In this document: piece by piece, positions 24,659 through 33,331 of the stretch
Layout: each line of letters starts with the position of its first letter
Position numbering within the stretch: the first letter of the stretch is position 1
Source of the DNA: Mucilaginibacter pankratovii
GTDB taxonomy: Bacteria; Bacteroidota; Bacteroidia; Sphingobacteriales; Sphingobacteriaceae
Direction of reading: 5' to 3'
Assembly (NCBI RefSeq): GCF_014773265.1
Contig: NZ_JACWMY010000001.1
Coordinates: 310,001-374,000, forward strand
DNA: 64,000 nucleotides
Notes under the pieces: generated by a model
What the model saw: the letters and a program-made list of their open reading frames with translations, nothing else
Databases searched by the model: none
Told to the model about the DNA's origin: nothing
Made by a program: the position numbers and the translations under genes

Positions 24659-26257
24659 TTACGATTTGCTGTTTATATCAACAGCCTTAATAGCCATTAT
24701 GCGGTGATCAAATTCATCGCCATGGATGGTGGCTTTGGCTTTGATACGCATTTTGTAAACGTAGATGGTTTTTTCGGAATACTCCAATATTTTGGCGATG
24801 GTCTCGGTGTCGGTGATCCCCATGCGCATCAGGGCGAAGATGCGCAGGTCGGTAGTAAGTACCTCGTTCTCTTTGGGCCAGATCTGATTTTCCTTAGTAA
24901 ACAGGGTATTAAACTCCTCCACAAAATTCGGGAAGATCTTAATAAACACCTGGTCGAAAGTATTAAACAGGGTTTCGCGCTCCTTTTTAATGTTAATGTT
25001 ATTGGCCATTAACTGCAGGTCGTCGTATTTTTTTGCAGGCAGCTTGGTATCTACCGATCGCTTAATCCGCTCCAGCTGGAGTATGTAACCCGAGATGACG
25101 TTAAAAAAGTACCCGATGTAGTCTTCCTTTATCTTGGTGCCTTCCATCAGCTTCTCGTTCACCTTCTCAATTATCTTTTCTTTAGCCTTCAGCTTTTTAT
25201 TGCGCTTATACAGCAAAATAGAAACAACAATTATAGAAACTGCCAAAACCGTGATCATACTCAGACTACGGATGTAAAGCTTCTCTTCCCGCTCTATAAA
25301 CAGCAGCTTTTCGGATGCTACTATAGGCAGCAGCGTACCTATTTGCACCTTGCGCTGACGGGCTCCATAAAATTCGGCATCGGCGAGGGCATGTTCCAGG
25401 GCTACGTAGGCGTTCTTGATATCCCCTTTTTTATACAAGATCTCGGCGAGCCAAAACAAGGCAATGGTTTCTTTGGTTGATGAACGGATATCGCTGATGG
25501 TAGCCTGGATAAGCAACCGGATGCTTTTTTCCTGCTGCGGCGTGTTCAGGTAAACATTGCTTAATGTTGATGCCACAATGGCCTTCTGGTGTTCGGTAAG
25601 TGTATTGGAATTCAACAGTTTGTAAAAAATAACGGCTGCCTCGTCATTAAAACCGTTCTTATACTTTTTATACCCCGTGAAGTACATATTATCGTACGAG
25701 CCAGGCTTGCTTAAGGCGATGGCCGAATCGATGTACTTATTGGCTGTGGCGGTATAAGCCGGCGAATAGTGCCTGTCGCTGTTGTAGGTAGCCAGGTCAT
25801 AATACGCACGCATGATAATGGAGTAGTACTCTACCTTGGCACCGTCGTCCAGGTCGTGCACATCTATCCCCCGCATACTGTCAAAGGTTTCTTTAAACAT
25901 GCCTGACGAGAGCAGGATAAACCCAACCTTTATTTTGCTGAAATCTTCTTTTGGCTTATCGTGGAGGGTGCTGCTGATATAAAGCAGCCTATTGGCGTAC
26001 ACGTACGCCGAATCGTACTGGTACGATTTATATTCCTCATACAACTTACTACAGGCCTCGAACTGGCCTTTAAGGTCATCTGCGCTTACCTGGTTAAGTG
26101 TATTTTTAAGTTTACGGATATGCGCCTCTTTTTGCCCGTCGTAAATACCTTTGCGGCCAAATTCCACCTTCAATTCTTCAAACGAATCGTTTGTTTGAGG
26201 ATCGGCAAGCAGGAAAAACGGCATTAATACAAAAAAGCAGAGCAATAATCCTCTCAT
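24659..26257 (-). CDS. susR: SusR-like membrane-spanning transcriptional regulator (DUF6377)
   Basis: The product has 532 residues. A signal peptide (LLCFFVLMPFFLLA) is followed by a helical, TPR-like periplasmic domain (about 25-325), one transmembrane helix (SMITVLAVSIIVVSILLY) and a cytoplasmic part with a coiled region. It ends in a LuxR-like helix-turn-helix (DLRIFALMRMGITDTETIAKILEYSEKTIYVYKMRIK). This is the architecture of SusR, the maltose-sensing activator of the Bacteroides starch operon. It sits upstream of susC on the same strand. The ligand is presumably maltose or a maltooligosaccharide bound in the periplasm. Confidence 0.9.
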   Translation of the reverse strand: MRGLLLCFFVLMPFFLLADPQTNDSFEELKVEFGRKGIYDGQKEAHIRKLKNTLNQVSADDLKGQFEACSKLYEEYKSYQYDSAYVYANRLLYISSTLHDKPKEDFSKIKVGFILLSSGMFKETFDSMRGIDVHDLDDGAKVEYYSIIMRAYYDLATYNSDRHYSPAYTATANKYIDSAIALSKPGSYDNMYFTGYKKYKNGFNDEAAVIFYKLLNSNTLTEHQKAIVASTLSNVYLNTPQQEKSIRLLIQATISDIRSSTKETIALFWLAEILYKKGDIKNAYVALEHALADAEFYGARQRKVQIGTLLPIVASEKLLFIEREEKLYIRSLSMITVLAVSIIVVSILLYKRNKKLKAKEKIIEKVNEKLMEGTKIKEDYIGYFFNVISGYILQLERIKRSVDTKLPAKKYDDLQLMANNINIKKERETLFNTFDQVFIKIFPNFVEEFNTLFTKENQIWPKENEVLTTDLRIFALMRMGITDTETIAKILEYSEKTIYVYKMRIKAKATIHGDEFDHRIMAIKAVDINSKS

Positions 26258-26351
26258 AATCAGGCAAAAAGCATAGTTAGCATGGGTAACTACAATTCGC
26301 CTAAAGATATGGAATTTTAAAACAAGAAATAAAAGGCCACGGTTAGTTCCG

Positions 26352-27209
26352 CTATTTATGGAGTTTTTTGCTCCTTAGATATTTAAGCATCTGCCCTGGC
26401 CGGTCGGTTTGAATAATGGTTGCGCCATGGGCGATGATCCAATCCCAGCTGTTCTTCAGATCGCCTTTTTCAACAGCTGTATCGTCATCGTGCCCGGCAT
26501 TAAGCGATGCCCACAAAGAGTTGATCCACACCTTCGCCCCTGTTTTGGTAATGAATTTATTATCGGCCAAAACAGCCGATGTATCACTCGTAAAGTTCAG
26601 TTCAAAGGCGTATGGCTTCATATTGTTAAGATAATCCACAATCACCCTTTTTGCACCGGGCCTATCCAGGTTCACTACCGGCATATAAATTATACTGTCT
26701 ATCAGTTGCGGATACTTTTGCTTCAGTTCGTCAAATGTCACCTCGGCTTTAAATACCGCTTGTTTTAGGGTACCCGTTTCCTTTAAAATAGCGTAGGTTT
26801 CCAAGTAATATTCGTAGCTCTTATCCAGGTTTACTTTTACCCCTGTATTTTTAAGGACCAGCATCACCTCTTTTAACTTGGGGATGTGGTTACTGGTTAC
26901 CCGGCCAAGGCCGTTCTTTAATCCAAATTTGCTGATCTCCTCCCAGGTATAATCTCCCGGTTTGCCTTTGCCATTGGTTGTGCGGTCGATAGTGGCGTCG
27001 TGCATAATAATGATCTCGCCATCCTTCGTCTTCTTCAGGTCGAGCTCTACCATATCCACACCCATTGCCGCAGCAGATTGGAAAGCAAGCAAAGAATTTT
27101 CGGGGGCGTTGCGCCAGTCGCCGCGATGGGCAGTAACCTGTACCTTATTTTGCGCATTGGCCATACAAGCAATCGACAGCAAAAGGGCGCAAAGAATTGA
27201 ACGTTTCAT
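26352..27209 (-). CDS. Secreted glycerophosphodiester phosphodiesterase
   Basis: I chose the ATG at 27209, which gives the signal peptide MKRSILCALLLSIACMANAQ; an ATG three codons upstream also exists. The GDPD barrel shows the catalytic and metal-binding residues in TAHRGDWRNAPENSLLAF, VELDLKKTKDGEIIIMHD and DRTTNGKG. The family hydrolyses glycerophosphodiesters to glycerol 3-phosphate and an alcohol, and related enzymes act on glycerophosphoinositol. It follows the SusC/SusD pair of this region, with a terminator hairpin between, so it probably serves the same substrate. The C-terminus (IIQTDRPGQMLKYL) is typical. Length is normal. Confidence 0.9.
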   Translation of the reverse strand: MKRSILCALLLSIACMANAQNKVQVTAHRGDWRNAPENSLLAFQSAAAMGVDMVELDLKKTKDGEIIIMHDATIDRTTNGKGKPGDYTWEEISKFGLKNGLGRVTSNHIPKLKEVMLVLKNTGVKVNLDKSYEYYLETYAILKETGTLKQAVFKAEVTFDELKQKYPQLIDSIIYMPVVNLDRPGAKRVIVDYLNNMKPYAFELNFTSDTSAVLADNKFITKTGAKVWINSLWASLNAGHDDDTAVEKGDLKNSWDWIIAHGATIIQTDRPGQMLKYLRSKKLHK

Positions 27210-27235
27210 ATCAAACATCTAAAAAATTGTAATAT

Positions 27236-27265
27236 AAAAAAGGAGGGACAAAATCCCTCCTTTTT
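27236..27265 (-). terminator. Intrinsic terminator after susD2
   Basis: A stem of AAAAAAGGAGGGA with TCCCTCCTTTTT around a 5-nt loop includes its own T-run on the minus strand. It lies between the susD2 stop and the phosphodiesterase start. Read-through would be needed for cotranscription. Confidence 0.75.
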
Positions 27266-27279
27266 CTGCTTGTTAATAA

Positions 27280-28815
27280 TTAATAACCCGGGTTTTGATA
27301 CATCTTAGCCGGATCGAGCTTGTACTCATCAAACGGTATAGGATAGTAACGGTCCTTCGTGGTAAAGTTTGCCAACTGAGCAGATCCGAAATCGGCCTGT
27401 GCCTTGCTTTTAAAGTACGCAACCAATTCGTCGGTAGTGAAGAAGCGTTGCAGATCGAACCAGCGGTGATGCTCAAACGCCAGCTCCACACGGCGCTCGT
27501 GTAAAATAGCCAGCTTTAAAGTTGGAAATTTGGCACTGTAGCCCGGGGTTGCCATAGCGGTTGCGTAAGGCACTACACCGGCACGGGTACGTACCATATC
27601 TAAATATTGTATGGCAGAAGCATTATCTCCAAGGTACATGTTCACTTCGGCCAGCATCAATATTACATCGGCATAACGGATCAGGATCCAGTCGTTACCG
27701 CCGTAGCCTAATTTGCCGGCGGCATCGCTTACATCGCGAAACTTGGTTACAAAATAATCTTTTACAATAGGATCATTGGCAAATTTAACGGAGTAAGCCA
27801 TGCGCGGGTCGCCTGCTTCGTATTCGTTAACCAAATCGCGCGTTACATTGTAGCCCACGCCCGAAGTAGCTTTTTGCGAGTTGATGGTTTCGCCCTTGGC
27901 CTGGAAATTACCCGCTATAGATGAACTAAAGCTAATATCGCCCTGTTTGTTCACTATCTGGAAGATCAGCTCGGGGCAGGTAGATTTTTTGTTTACATCA
28001 AACACATCGGTGTAGGGAATGCTGCTCAACGCGCCGAACGATTTCATATTATAAGCGGCGGTAAGGTAAGTTTTCGCTTTGGCCAGATTATCGGCCCGGG
28101 TGCCCGCATCCAGCGTAGTTGCCATAGTTAAATATACCTGGCCCAAAAGCGCGTTTGCTGCCGCTTTTGATGTGCGGCCTACTCCGGCACCTGTTTGCAG
28201 GTTAGGGAGAGGACTGTTGTTGATCACTTCGGTAAGGTCGCCTACTATCTGCGCATAAACAACCGCTTGCTTTTCGCGGAAAGTAGCCGCAGCCACTTCT
28301 GTTGACGACAGCTGTTTGGTTACCAAAGGCACATCGCCCCAAAGGCGCACCAAATGGAAGTAAACCAATGCGCGTAAGAATTTAGCCTCGGCGGTATATT
28401 GCAGCTTTAAATTCTGATCGGTAAACGGCACCGCATCTATATGTGATAACACCACGTTTGCGCGTGTAACCGTGCCATATAACGATACCCAGTGGCTTTT
28501 TAAATATGTATTGCTGGGCAAAATAGAAAAGTTATTAAACTGAAACGGTTCGCCGGCATTACTCTGGTTATCGTTGGTACCGGTATCGTCCGAACGCTGG
28601 TCGGTCCACAGGTCGCTGCTTTCCCCGATATTATTGCTGCTTCTTAACGATTCGTAAATACCGTTTACAGCAAGCAACACATCGTTTGGCGATTTAAAAT
28701 TATTCTCCAGTGTTATGGCGTTCGGGTCTGATTCCTGCAAAAAGCTTTTTTTACATGCCGGGCTTATGGCTACCAACGAGGCCAGGCAAACTATAGCTAT
28801 AAATTTCTTTTTCAT
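27280..28815 (-). CDS. SusD/RagB-family lipoprotein of the second Sus locus
   Basis: I use the ATG at 28815 because it begins a proper lipoprotein signal (MKKKFIAIVCLASLVAISPACKK); the longer version starting at 28854 would overlap the susC2 end by 14 bp and adds charged residues. The SusD fold is evident (LQYTAEAKFLRALVYFHLVRLWGDVPLV, LHERRVELAFEHHRWFDLQRF) and the C-terminus reads RYYPIPFDEYKLDPAKMYQNPGY. It pairs with the SusC at 28841-32095. Substrate is not predictable from the sequence; the neighbouring phosphodiesterase hints at a phosphate-containing compound. Confidence 0.94.
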   Translation of the reverse strand: MKKKFIAIVCLASLVAISPACKKSFLQESDPNAITLENNFKSPNDVLLAVNGIYESLRSSNNIGESSDLWTDQRSDDTGTNDNQSNAGEPFQFNNFSILPSNTYLKSHWVSLYGTVTRANVVLSHIDAVPFTDQNLKLQYTAEAKFLRALVYFHLVRLWGDVPLVTKQLSSTEVAAATFREKQAVVYAQIVGDLTEVINNSPLPNLQTGAGVGRTSKAAANALLGQVYLTMATTLDAGTRADNLAKAKTYLTAAYNMKSFGALSSIPYTDVFDVNKKSTCPELIFQIVNKQGDISFSSSIAGNFQAKGETINSQKATSGVGYNVTRDLVNEYEAGDPRMAYSVKFANDPIVKDYFVTKFRDVSDAAGKLGYGGNDWILIRYADVILMLAEVNMYLGDNASAIQYLDMVRTRAGVVPYATAMATPGYSAKFPTLKLAILHERRVELAFEHHRWFDLQRFFTTDELVAYFKSKAQADFGSAQLANFTTKDRYYPIPFDEYKLDPAKMYQNPGY

Positions 28816-28840
28816 CTCTGTTTTCTCTTTTATATGATCC

Positions 28841-31800
28841 TTAAAAAGTAACATTTACACCTAAATTGAACGACCTCACCAGCGGGTAAGCGCCATAGTC
28901 AATACCCGGTGCCAGGTTGGCCGGCTGGGTGTTGTTTGATGTGCTGCCCGAGTAGTTATAATCTACATCGGGGTTGTAGCCCTTGTATTTGGTGATGGTG
29001 AAGGCATTTAACACACTGGCGAAAACGCGTGCCTTGCTAATGCCTATGCTTTGTAAGGTTTTAGGCAGGCTGTAGCCTAAAGTAAGGTTGGTACAGCGCA
29101 GGTACGAGCCGCTTTGGAGGTAAAAGGTTGATAAACGCGTGCTGTTACTTTGGGTACCGCCGCGCGATGCACGGTAAACCGTACCGTTGCCCGGGTTGGC
29201 TTCGTTACGGTAGCGGTCGGCCACATCGGCGTACTGGTTGCCGGATCCTTCCATATTGTAGAGGTAGTAATCCTGCCCATCTAAAATTTTGTTGCCGTAC
29301 GAGCCGTTAAAGGATGCACCGGCGTCGAAACGTTTATAAGATGTATTGAACGCAAAACCGTAGGTGAATTTAGCATAAGGCGAACCAATTACGGTTTTAT
29401 CCGCATCATTTACCTTGCCATCGTTATTGGTGTCGACAAAATACAGGTCGCCCAATTTTGGTGAATTGGTTGATGCTGCAGACGCGGCTACTTTGGATAT
29501 ATTCTCCGGGGTAACAATACCTGCCACTTTAAAACCGTAGAACATGCCCACCGGCTGGCCCTGGGTAGTAATGTTGGTTAAGTAAGAGCGCTCGGCACCG
29601 TTAATAATAATGGTGTTGTTGCCCGGCAGTTTAACCACCTTGTTGCGGTTAAGCGATATGTTACCGCTCATGTTAAAGTTAAAATCTTTAGATTGAATGA
29701 TCTTTCCATCCAACTGCAGATCGAAACCCGTATTGCGGATCTTTGAATCGCGCAGGTTGGTTAATATCGTGGTACTGCCGGAAATCGCGGAGATAGGCTG
29801 GTTGTACAACAGGTTGTACGAGTAGCTTAAATAATAATTGGCAATGATGGATAAACGACCACGGAACAAGCCGATATCGATACCACCGTTGTATTGCGAT
29901 GTTGACTCCCAGCTTAATTTCTCATCTTTTATACCACCTGCGTAGGTAGCGGTGGTGATGGTGTTATTACCAAAAACCACACCGGTAGGGTTTGCCAGTG
30001 TTTGCTGCACACCGTAGTTGGGGATATTGTAGTTACCGGTTAAACCCCAGCTTGCGCGAAGTTTAACGGTTGATTGCTCGCCAAGCAGGTTATGGTAAAA
30101 CGGCTCTTCAGACAATGTCCAGCCGGCGGCTACCGATGGGAAATAACCATATTTATTCAGCGGGCCAAAACGCGATGATCCATCCGCACGGAACGAACCT
30201 GTTAAGAAGTATTTACCGGCGTAGTTATAGTTAATACGGCCAAGGTACGACAGCAAGGTATAAGCCGATTTGCCGGTAACCGGGTTCAGGGTGAAAAAGC
30301 TGGCATCAGCTCCTTTGCCGGTAATCTCGGGGATATTATCGTTCTGGAAACCTTTAGCGCTAACGCTGATGAGGTCGCTGGTGGTTTTTTGCGCGGTGTA
30401 CCCGGCTAAGGCATCAAAATGATGCTGGCCAAATTGCTTGTTGTAGTTTAAGGTAAACTCGGCAAGGCGATCCAACTGGGTAATGGTTTGGGCAGTAGCC
30501 GTTGCAGCAGCTATAGACTGCGTAGAACCCGGAGGAAACGCGCCGCTGCTTAAGCTGGTTGGCAGGTAATAATCGTACTTTTCGTTATAGGTTTGCGTAC
30601 CCAGGTTAACCTTGGCGCTAAAGCCCGGCAATATGGTATAGGTAGCATTGGCGTTATACGTACTGCGGTAACCTTTGCGGGTAATTTTTGTACGGGTGGC
30701 CAGCGCAACCGGGTTTTCTATACTTTGGTAACCGTACGCCGCAGCCTGTGCAGCTTCGGCATTGGTTGCCAGCGAGCCATCGGGGTTATAAGCCGGGAAA
30801 TAAGGCATATAAATTAAAGCGCCCAAAACCGCGCCGTGGTCAAAACGGCCTTCCTGTGCCTCCCTGTTTGTATTTTGGGTATAGGCGATATTTGCACCTA
30901 CGTGCAGTTTTTTGCTCACGTCCCCATCAATATTGGTGCGGAAGTTAACACGGTCCTGCCCGGTAGAACGGATGATACCATCCTGCTTTTGGTAGCCGCC
31001 GCTTACATAATAGCGGATACCGCTTGACGCGCCTGAGAACGAAAGGCTATGCTTTTGAAAGAAAGCGTTTTGGTACAATTCGTCCTGCCAATCGGTATTA
31101 ACGGTTTGGTGAATAAGAGATTGTGTGCCGAAATTATACAGATCTGTTGGGATGCTTACACTTCCTGCATTACCTACGTTGGCTATACGGGTTGCATTGG
31201 CATCCGAAAACATGGCATCGTTCCAGGTTTTGCCGGCGTTTATCCAAAGATCTTTGTAGCTGTTGTTGCGACCATCTATCAGTAACTGGGCGGCCTGGTC
31301 GGAGTTTAGCAATTTAACTTTTTTGCCCAGCTGGTTAATGCCTGTTTGTACATCGTACTCAAACCTGCCTTTACCCTCTTTGCCTTTTTTAGTAGTGATC
31401 AACACTACACCACCCGAGGCGCGTGAACCATAAATGGCAGCAGATGCCGCGTCTTTCAGCACATCTATGCTTTCTACATCTTCTGGATTAATAAAGATAT
31501 CGTTACCCGCCGGATAGCCGTCTATTACATACAACGGATCGGAACTGGCGCTGAAGGAACCTACTCCCCTCACCCGTATTTTGGTGCTCGCATAAGGCGC
31601 GCCGCTTGTTTGCGATACCTGCACACCGGCTACTTTACCGGCTAATGCCTGCCCTAATGTTGGGGCAGATAAATTCAGGTCGCTTGCTTTAACACTGGAT
31701 ATAGAGCCCGTCAGGTCGCTTTTGCGGATTGTCTGGTAACCTATAGCTACCACTTCCTGCAGCATATTGGCCTGCGGCACCAGTTTTACATCGATAAGGG

Positions 31801-32095
31801 CTGTGCTGCCTACGGTTATTTCCCTGGTAACATAACCTATAAACGAGTAGGTTAGGATTGTACCCTGATCGGCCGATATGGTGTATTTACCATTCACATC
31901 GGTACTTACAGCCTGCGTAGTGTTTTTTATGCGAACGGTTACGCCCGGCAAGGGTTGGTTATGTTCGTCGGTAACGGTACCAGATATTTGCGTGGCGGCG
32001 TTAGCACTGGCTACAAGCAGCAAAAACGAAAAAATTGCGAAAAATAGTTTATGATTAAACCGTTTAAAAAGATTGTGGGTAATCTTTTTTTTCAT
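28841..32095 (-). CDS. SusC/RagA-family TonB-dependent transporter of the second Sus locus
   Basis: The product has 1084 residues. A signal peptide (KLFFAIFSFLLLVASANAA) is followed by a carboxypeptidase-regulatory-like domain, a TonB-box region (LQEVVAIGYQTIRKSDLTG), the plug (ALAGKVAGVQVSQTSGAP, IRVRG) and a long barrel ending LVRSFNLGVNVTF. No N-terminal FecA-like extension is present. The gene begins after a 350-bp region with two inverted repeats that may be operators. Confidence 0.95.
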   Translation of the reverse strand: MKKKITHNLFKRFNHKLFFAIFSFLLLVASANAATQISGTVTDEHNQPLPGVTVRIKNTTQAVSTDVNGKYTISADQGTILTYSFIGYVTREITVGSTALIDVKLVPQANMLQEVVAIGYQTIRKSDLTGSISSVKASDLNLSAPTLGQALAGKVAGVQVSQTSGAPYASTKIRVRGVGSFSASSDPLYVIDGYPAGNDIFINPEDVESIDVLKDAASAAIYGSRASGGVVLITTKKGKEGKGRFEYDVQTGINQLGKKVKLLNSDQAAQLLIDGRNNSYKDLWINAGKTWNDAMFSDANATRIANVGNAGSVSIPTDLYNFGTQSLIHQTVNTDWQDELYQNAFFQKHSLSFSGASSGIRYYVSGGYQKQDGIIRSTGQDRVNFRTNIDGDVSKKLHVGANIAYTQNTNREAQEGRFDHGAVLGALIYMPYFPAYNPDGSLATNAEAAQAAAYGYQSIENPVALATRTKITRKGYRSTYNANATYTILPGFSAKVNLGTQTYNEKYDYYLPTSLSSGAFPPGSTQSIAAATATAQTITQLDRLAEFTLNYNKQFGQHHFDALAGYTAQKTTSDLISVSAKGFQNDNIPEITGKGADASFFTLNPVTGKSAYTLLSYLGRINYNYAGKYFLTGSFRADGSSRFGPLNKYGYFPSVAAGWTLSEEPFYHNLLGEQSTVKLRASWGLTGNYNIPNYGVQQTLANPTGVVFGNNTITTATYAGGIKDEKLSWESTSQYNGGIDIGLFRGRLSIIANYYLSYSYNLLYNQPISAISGSTTILTNLRDSKIRNTGFDLQLDGKIIQSKDFNFNMSGNISLNRNKVVKLPGNNTIIINGAERSYLTNITTQGQPVGMFYGFKVAGIVTPENISKVAASAASTNSPKLGDLYFVDTNNDGKVNDADKTVIGSPYAKFTYGFAFNTSYKRFDAGASFNGSYGNKILDGQDYYLYNMEGSGNQYADVADRYRNEANPGNGTVYRASRGGTQSNSTRLSTFYLQSGSYLRCTNLTLGYSLPKTLQSIGISKARVFASVLNAFTITKYKGYNPDVDYNYSGSTSNNTQPANLAPGIDYGAYPLVRSFNLGVNVTF

Positions 32096-32127
32096 AGTTT
32101 TAAATGTTAATTGTTTAAAAATGACAG

Positions 32128-32147
32128 AAAAGCATGCGAGCGCTTTT
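32128..32147. promoter_or_regulatory. Candidate LacI-type operator 33 bp before susC2
   Basis: AAAAGCATGCGAGCGCTTTT has symmetrical AAAAGC/GCTTTT arms around an imperfect centre. The size and closeness to the start fit a repressor site, possibly for the orphan LacI regulator at 34868. Confidence 0.35.
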
Positions 32148-32167
32148 GTTATTTAAGAAGTTGACAT

Positions 32168-32200
32168 CAACCGTGTGAATGTTAGCGCATTCACCGGTTG
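32168..32200. promoter_or_regulatory. Extended inverted repeat upstream of susC2
   Basis: Arms CAACCG-(T)-GTGAATG and CATTCAC-CGGTTG pair over 13 bp with a single bulged T around a 6-nt loop. It is either a leader hairpin or a dimer-binding operator. It stands out clearly from the A/T-rich surroundings. Confidence 0.45.
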
Positions 32201-32401
32201 TTAAATTTGGGGGACGGCAAAATGTTACATAGGCAATTGCTTAAGTAATGGGCGAATTTTATTTTTACTAAATTAATTTAGCTTCTGTTAGCAGAATGAC
32301 AAGAAGCCATGAGTTACGCTGTAAATGTTGCAGCAAAACTAAACCACCTATCTTAAGCAAAGGCTACTTAATCATTAAGTTTGTATTAACATAAAATACA
32401 A

Positions 32402-32424
32402 AAGGCCGGCATTTTGCCGACCTT
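32402..32424 (-). terminator. Terminator after the 32449-33324 gene
   Basis: A stem with AAGG/CCTT and CGGC/GCCG arms around TTTT is followed on the minus strand by TTTTGTATTTT. It lies 25 bp beyond the stop codon. Confidence 0.6.
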
Positions 32425-32448
32425 CTATCCTGATATTGTCAATTTCCT

Positions 32449-33324
32449 TTACCAGGCTGTACGCATAAAGTTCACATTGTTTTTACGGGAGGATGTTACC
32501 GCTATACCCTTTTGGCCATTACCAATAAACGAGAAGCCTTCCAATTCGTCAGGCTTGTCAATTTCATCTATCACTTTCAATACAACCTGCTTGCCTGTTT
32601 CAATTGATTTTTTCAGATCGATATAAGTAAACCGCCACTGGCGGCCCTCTACTTTATTCTGGATGAGGATCAAAATGCCTTTGTCGGCTACCCAATGCAG
32701 ATTTTGTACCCAGGGTGTACAGGTAAATTTTTTGTATAGCACGCCGGGTTCGCTTGTTTTCGAGGCTGTCTTCAGCTTTTCCGGATCGTACAGCCTTACC
32801 TCGTTACCGTGGTCGCCGTAATCTGCAGTAGCCACGTACCATTTATTGTTATATTTCACATATTCCGGCCGGGTTCCCTGTATGCAGGCATCATCCTCAA
32901 TGGTATTAATAAGGTTGCCGTCCAGCGTGCCGGTTTTTAATAGGCCCGCCCAATCCACATTGTAAATAACGGCCCGCCATTTGGTACCTTCCGGGTTTAA
33001 GCGGATGGAGTTGCCAATAAAAGTGGGCGAGGTTCCGTTGCAGGCGATGCCGGTTGGGTGGTTGATCACATCCTGCCCGTTCTGGGTTAGCTTTATCTCG
33101 TGCTGTTGGTAAACCAAACTATCGTTCAGCATTTTAAATTCGCGGATCATACCCACCTCTCTGTCGCCATATAAAAAGATCCGCCCGTTTTGATAAGAAA
33201 TACCCTGGCAGGCGCCTAATGAATCGATAGTTATGGTACGTTCTAATTTGGTTTCGATATCTGCATTGGTAAATGCGGTAAGTAAGCCATAAAACACGGC
33301 AAGGAGTATTAGAGTCTTTTTCAT
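32449..33324 (-). CDS. Secreted protein of unknown function, beta-propeller-like
   Basis: The ATG at 33324 gives the signal peptide MKKTLILLAVFYGLLTAFTNA and avoids the 11-bp overlap with the upstream gene that the ATG at 33342 would create. The mature part of about 270 residues is rich in beta-strand patterns (GRIFLYGDREVGMIREF, KWYVATADYGDHGNEVRLYD, LEGFSFIGNGQKGIAVTSSRK), resembling propeller-type esterase-like or phytase-like proteins, but I do not recognise a family. It lies 7 bp behind the YdcF-like gene and is probably cotranscribed with it. No catalytic motif is evident. Confidence 0.75.
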   Translation of the reverse strand: MKKTLILLAVFYGLLTAFTNADIETKLERTITIDSLGACQGISYQNGRIFLYGDREVGMIREFKMLNDSLVYQQHEIKLTQNGQDVINHPTGIACNGTSPTFIGNSIRLNPEGTKWRAVIYNVDWAGLLKTGTLDGNLINTIEDDACIQGTRPEYVKYNNKWYVATADYGDHGNEVRLYDPEKLKTASKTSEPGVLYKKFTCTPWVQNLHWVADKGILILIQNKVEGRQWRFTYIDLKKSIETGKQVVLKVIDEIDKPDELEGFSFIGNGQKGIAVTSSRKNNVNFMRTAW

Positions 33325-33331
33325 GATGATG

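Larger units (their letters stand above)
32096..32448. other. Promoter region of the second Sus locus (about 350 bp)
   Basis: No gene is supported. The interval holds the terminator of the upstream unit (32402-32424), an A/T-rich stretch, and two inverted repeats close to the susC2 start (32168-32200 and 32128-32147). Confidence 0.6.
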
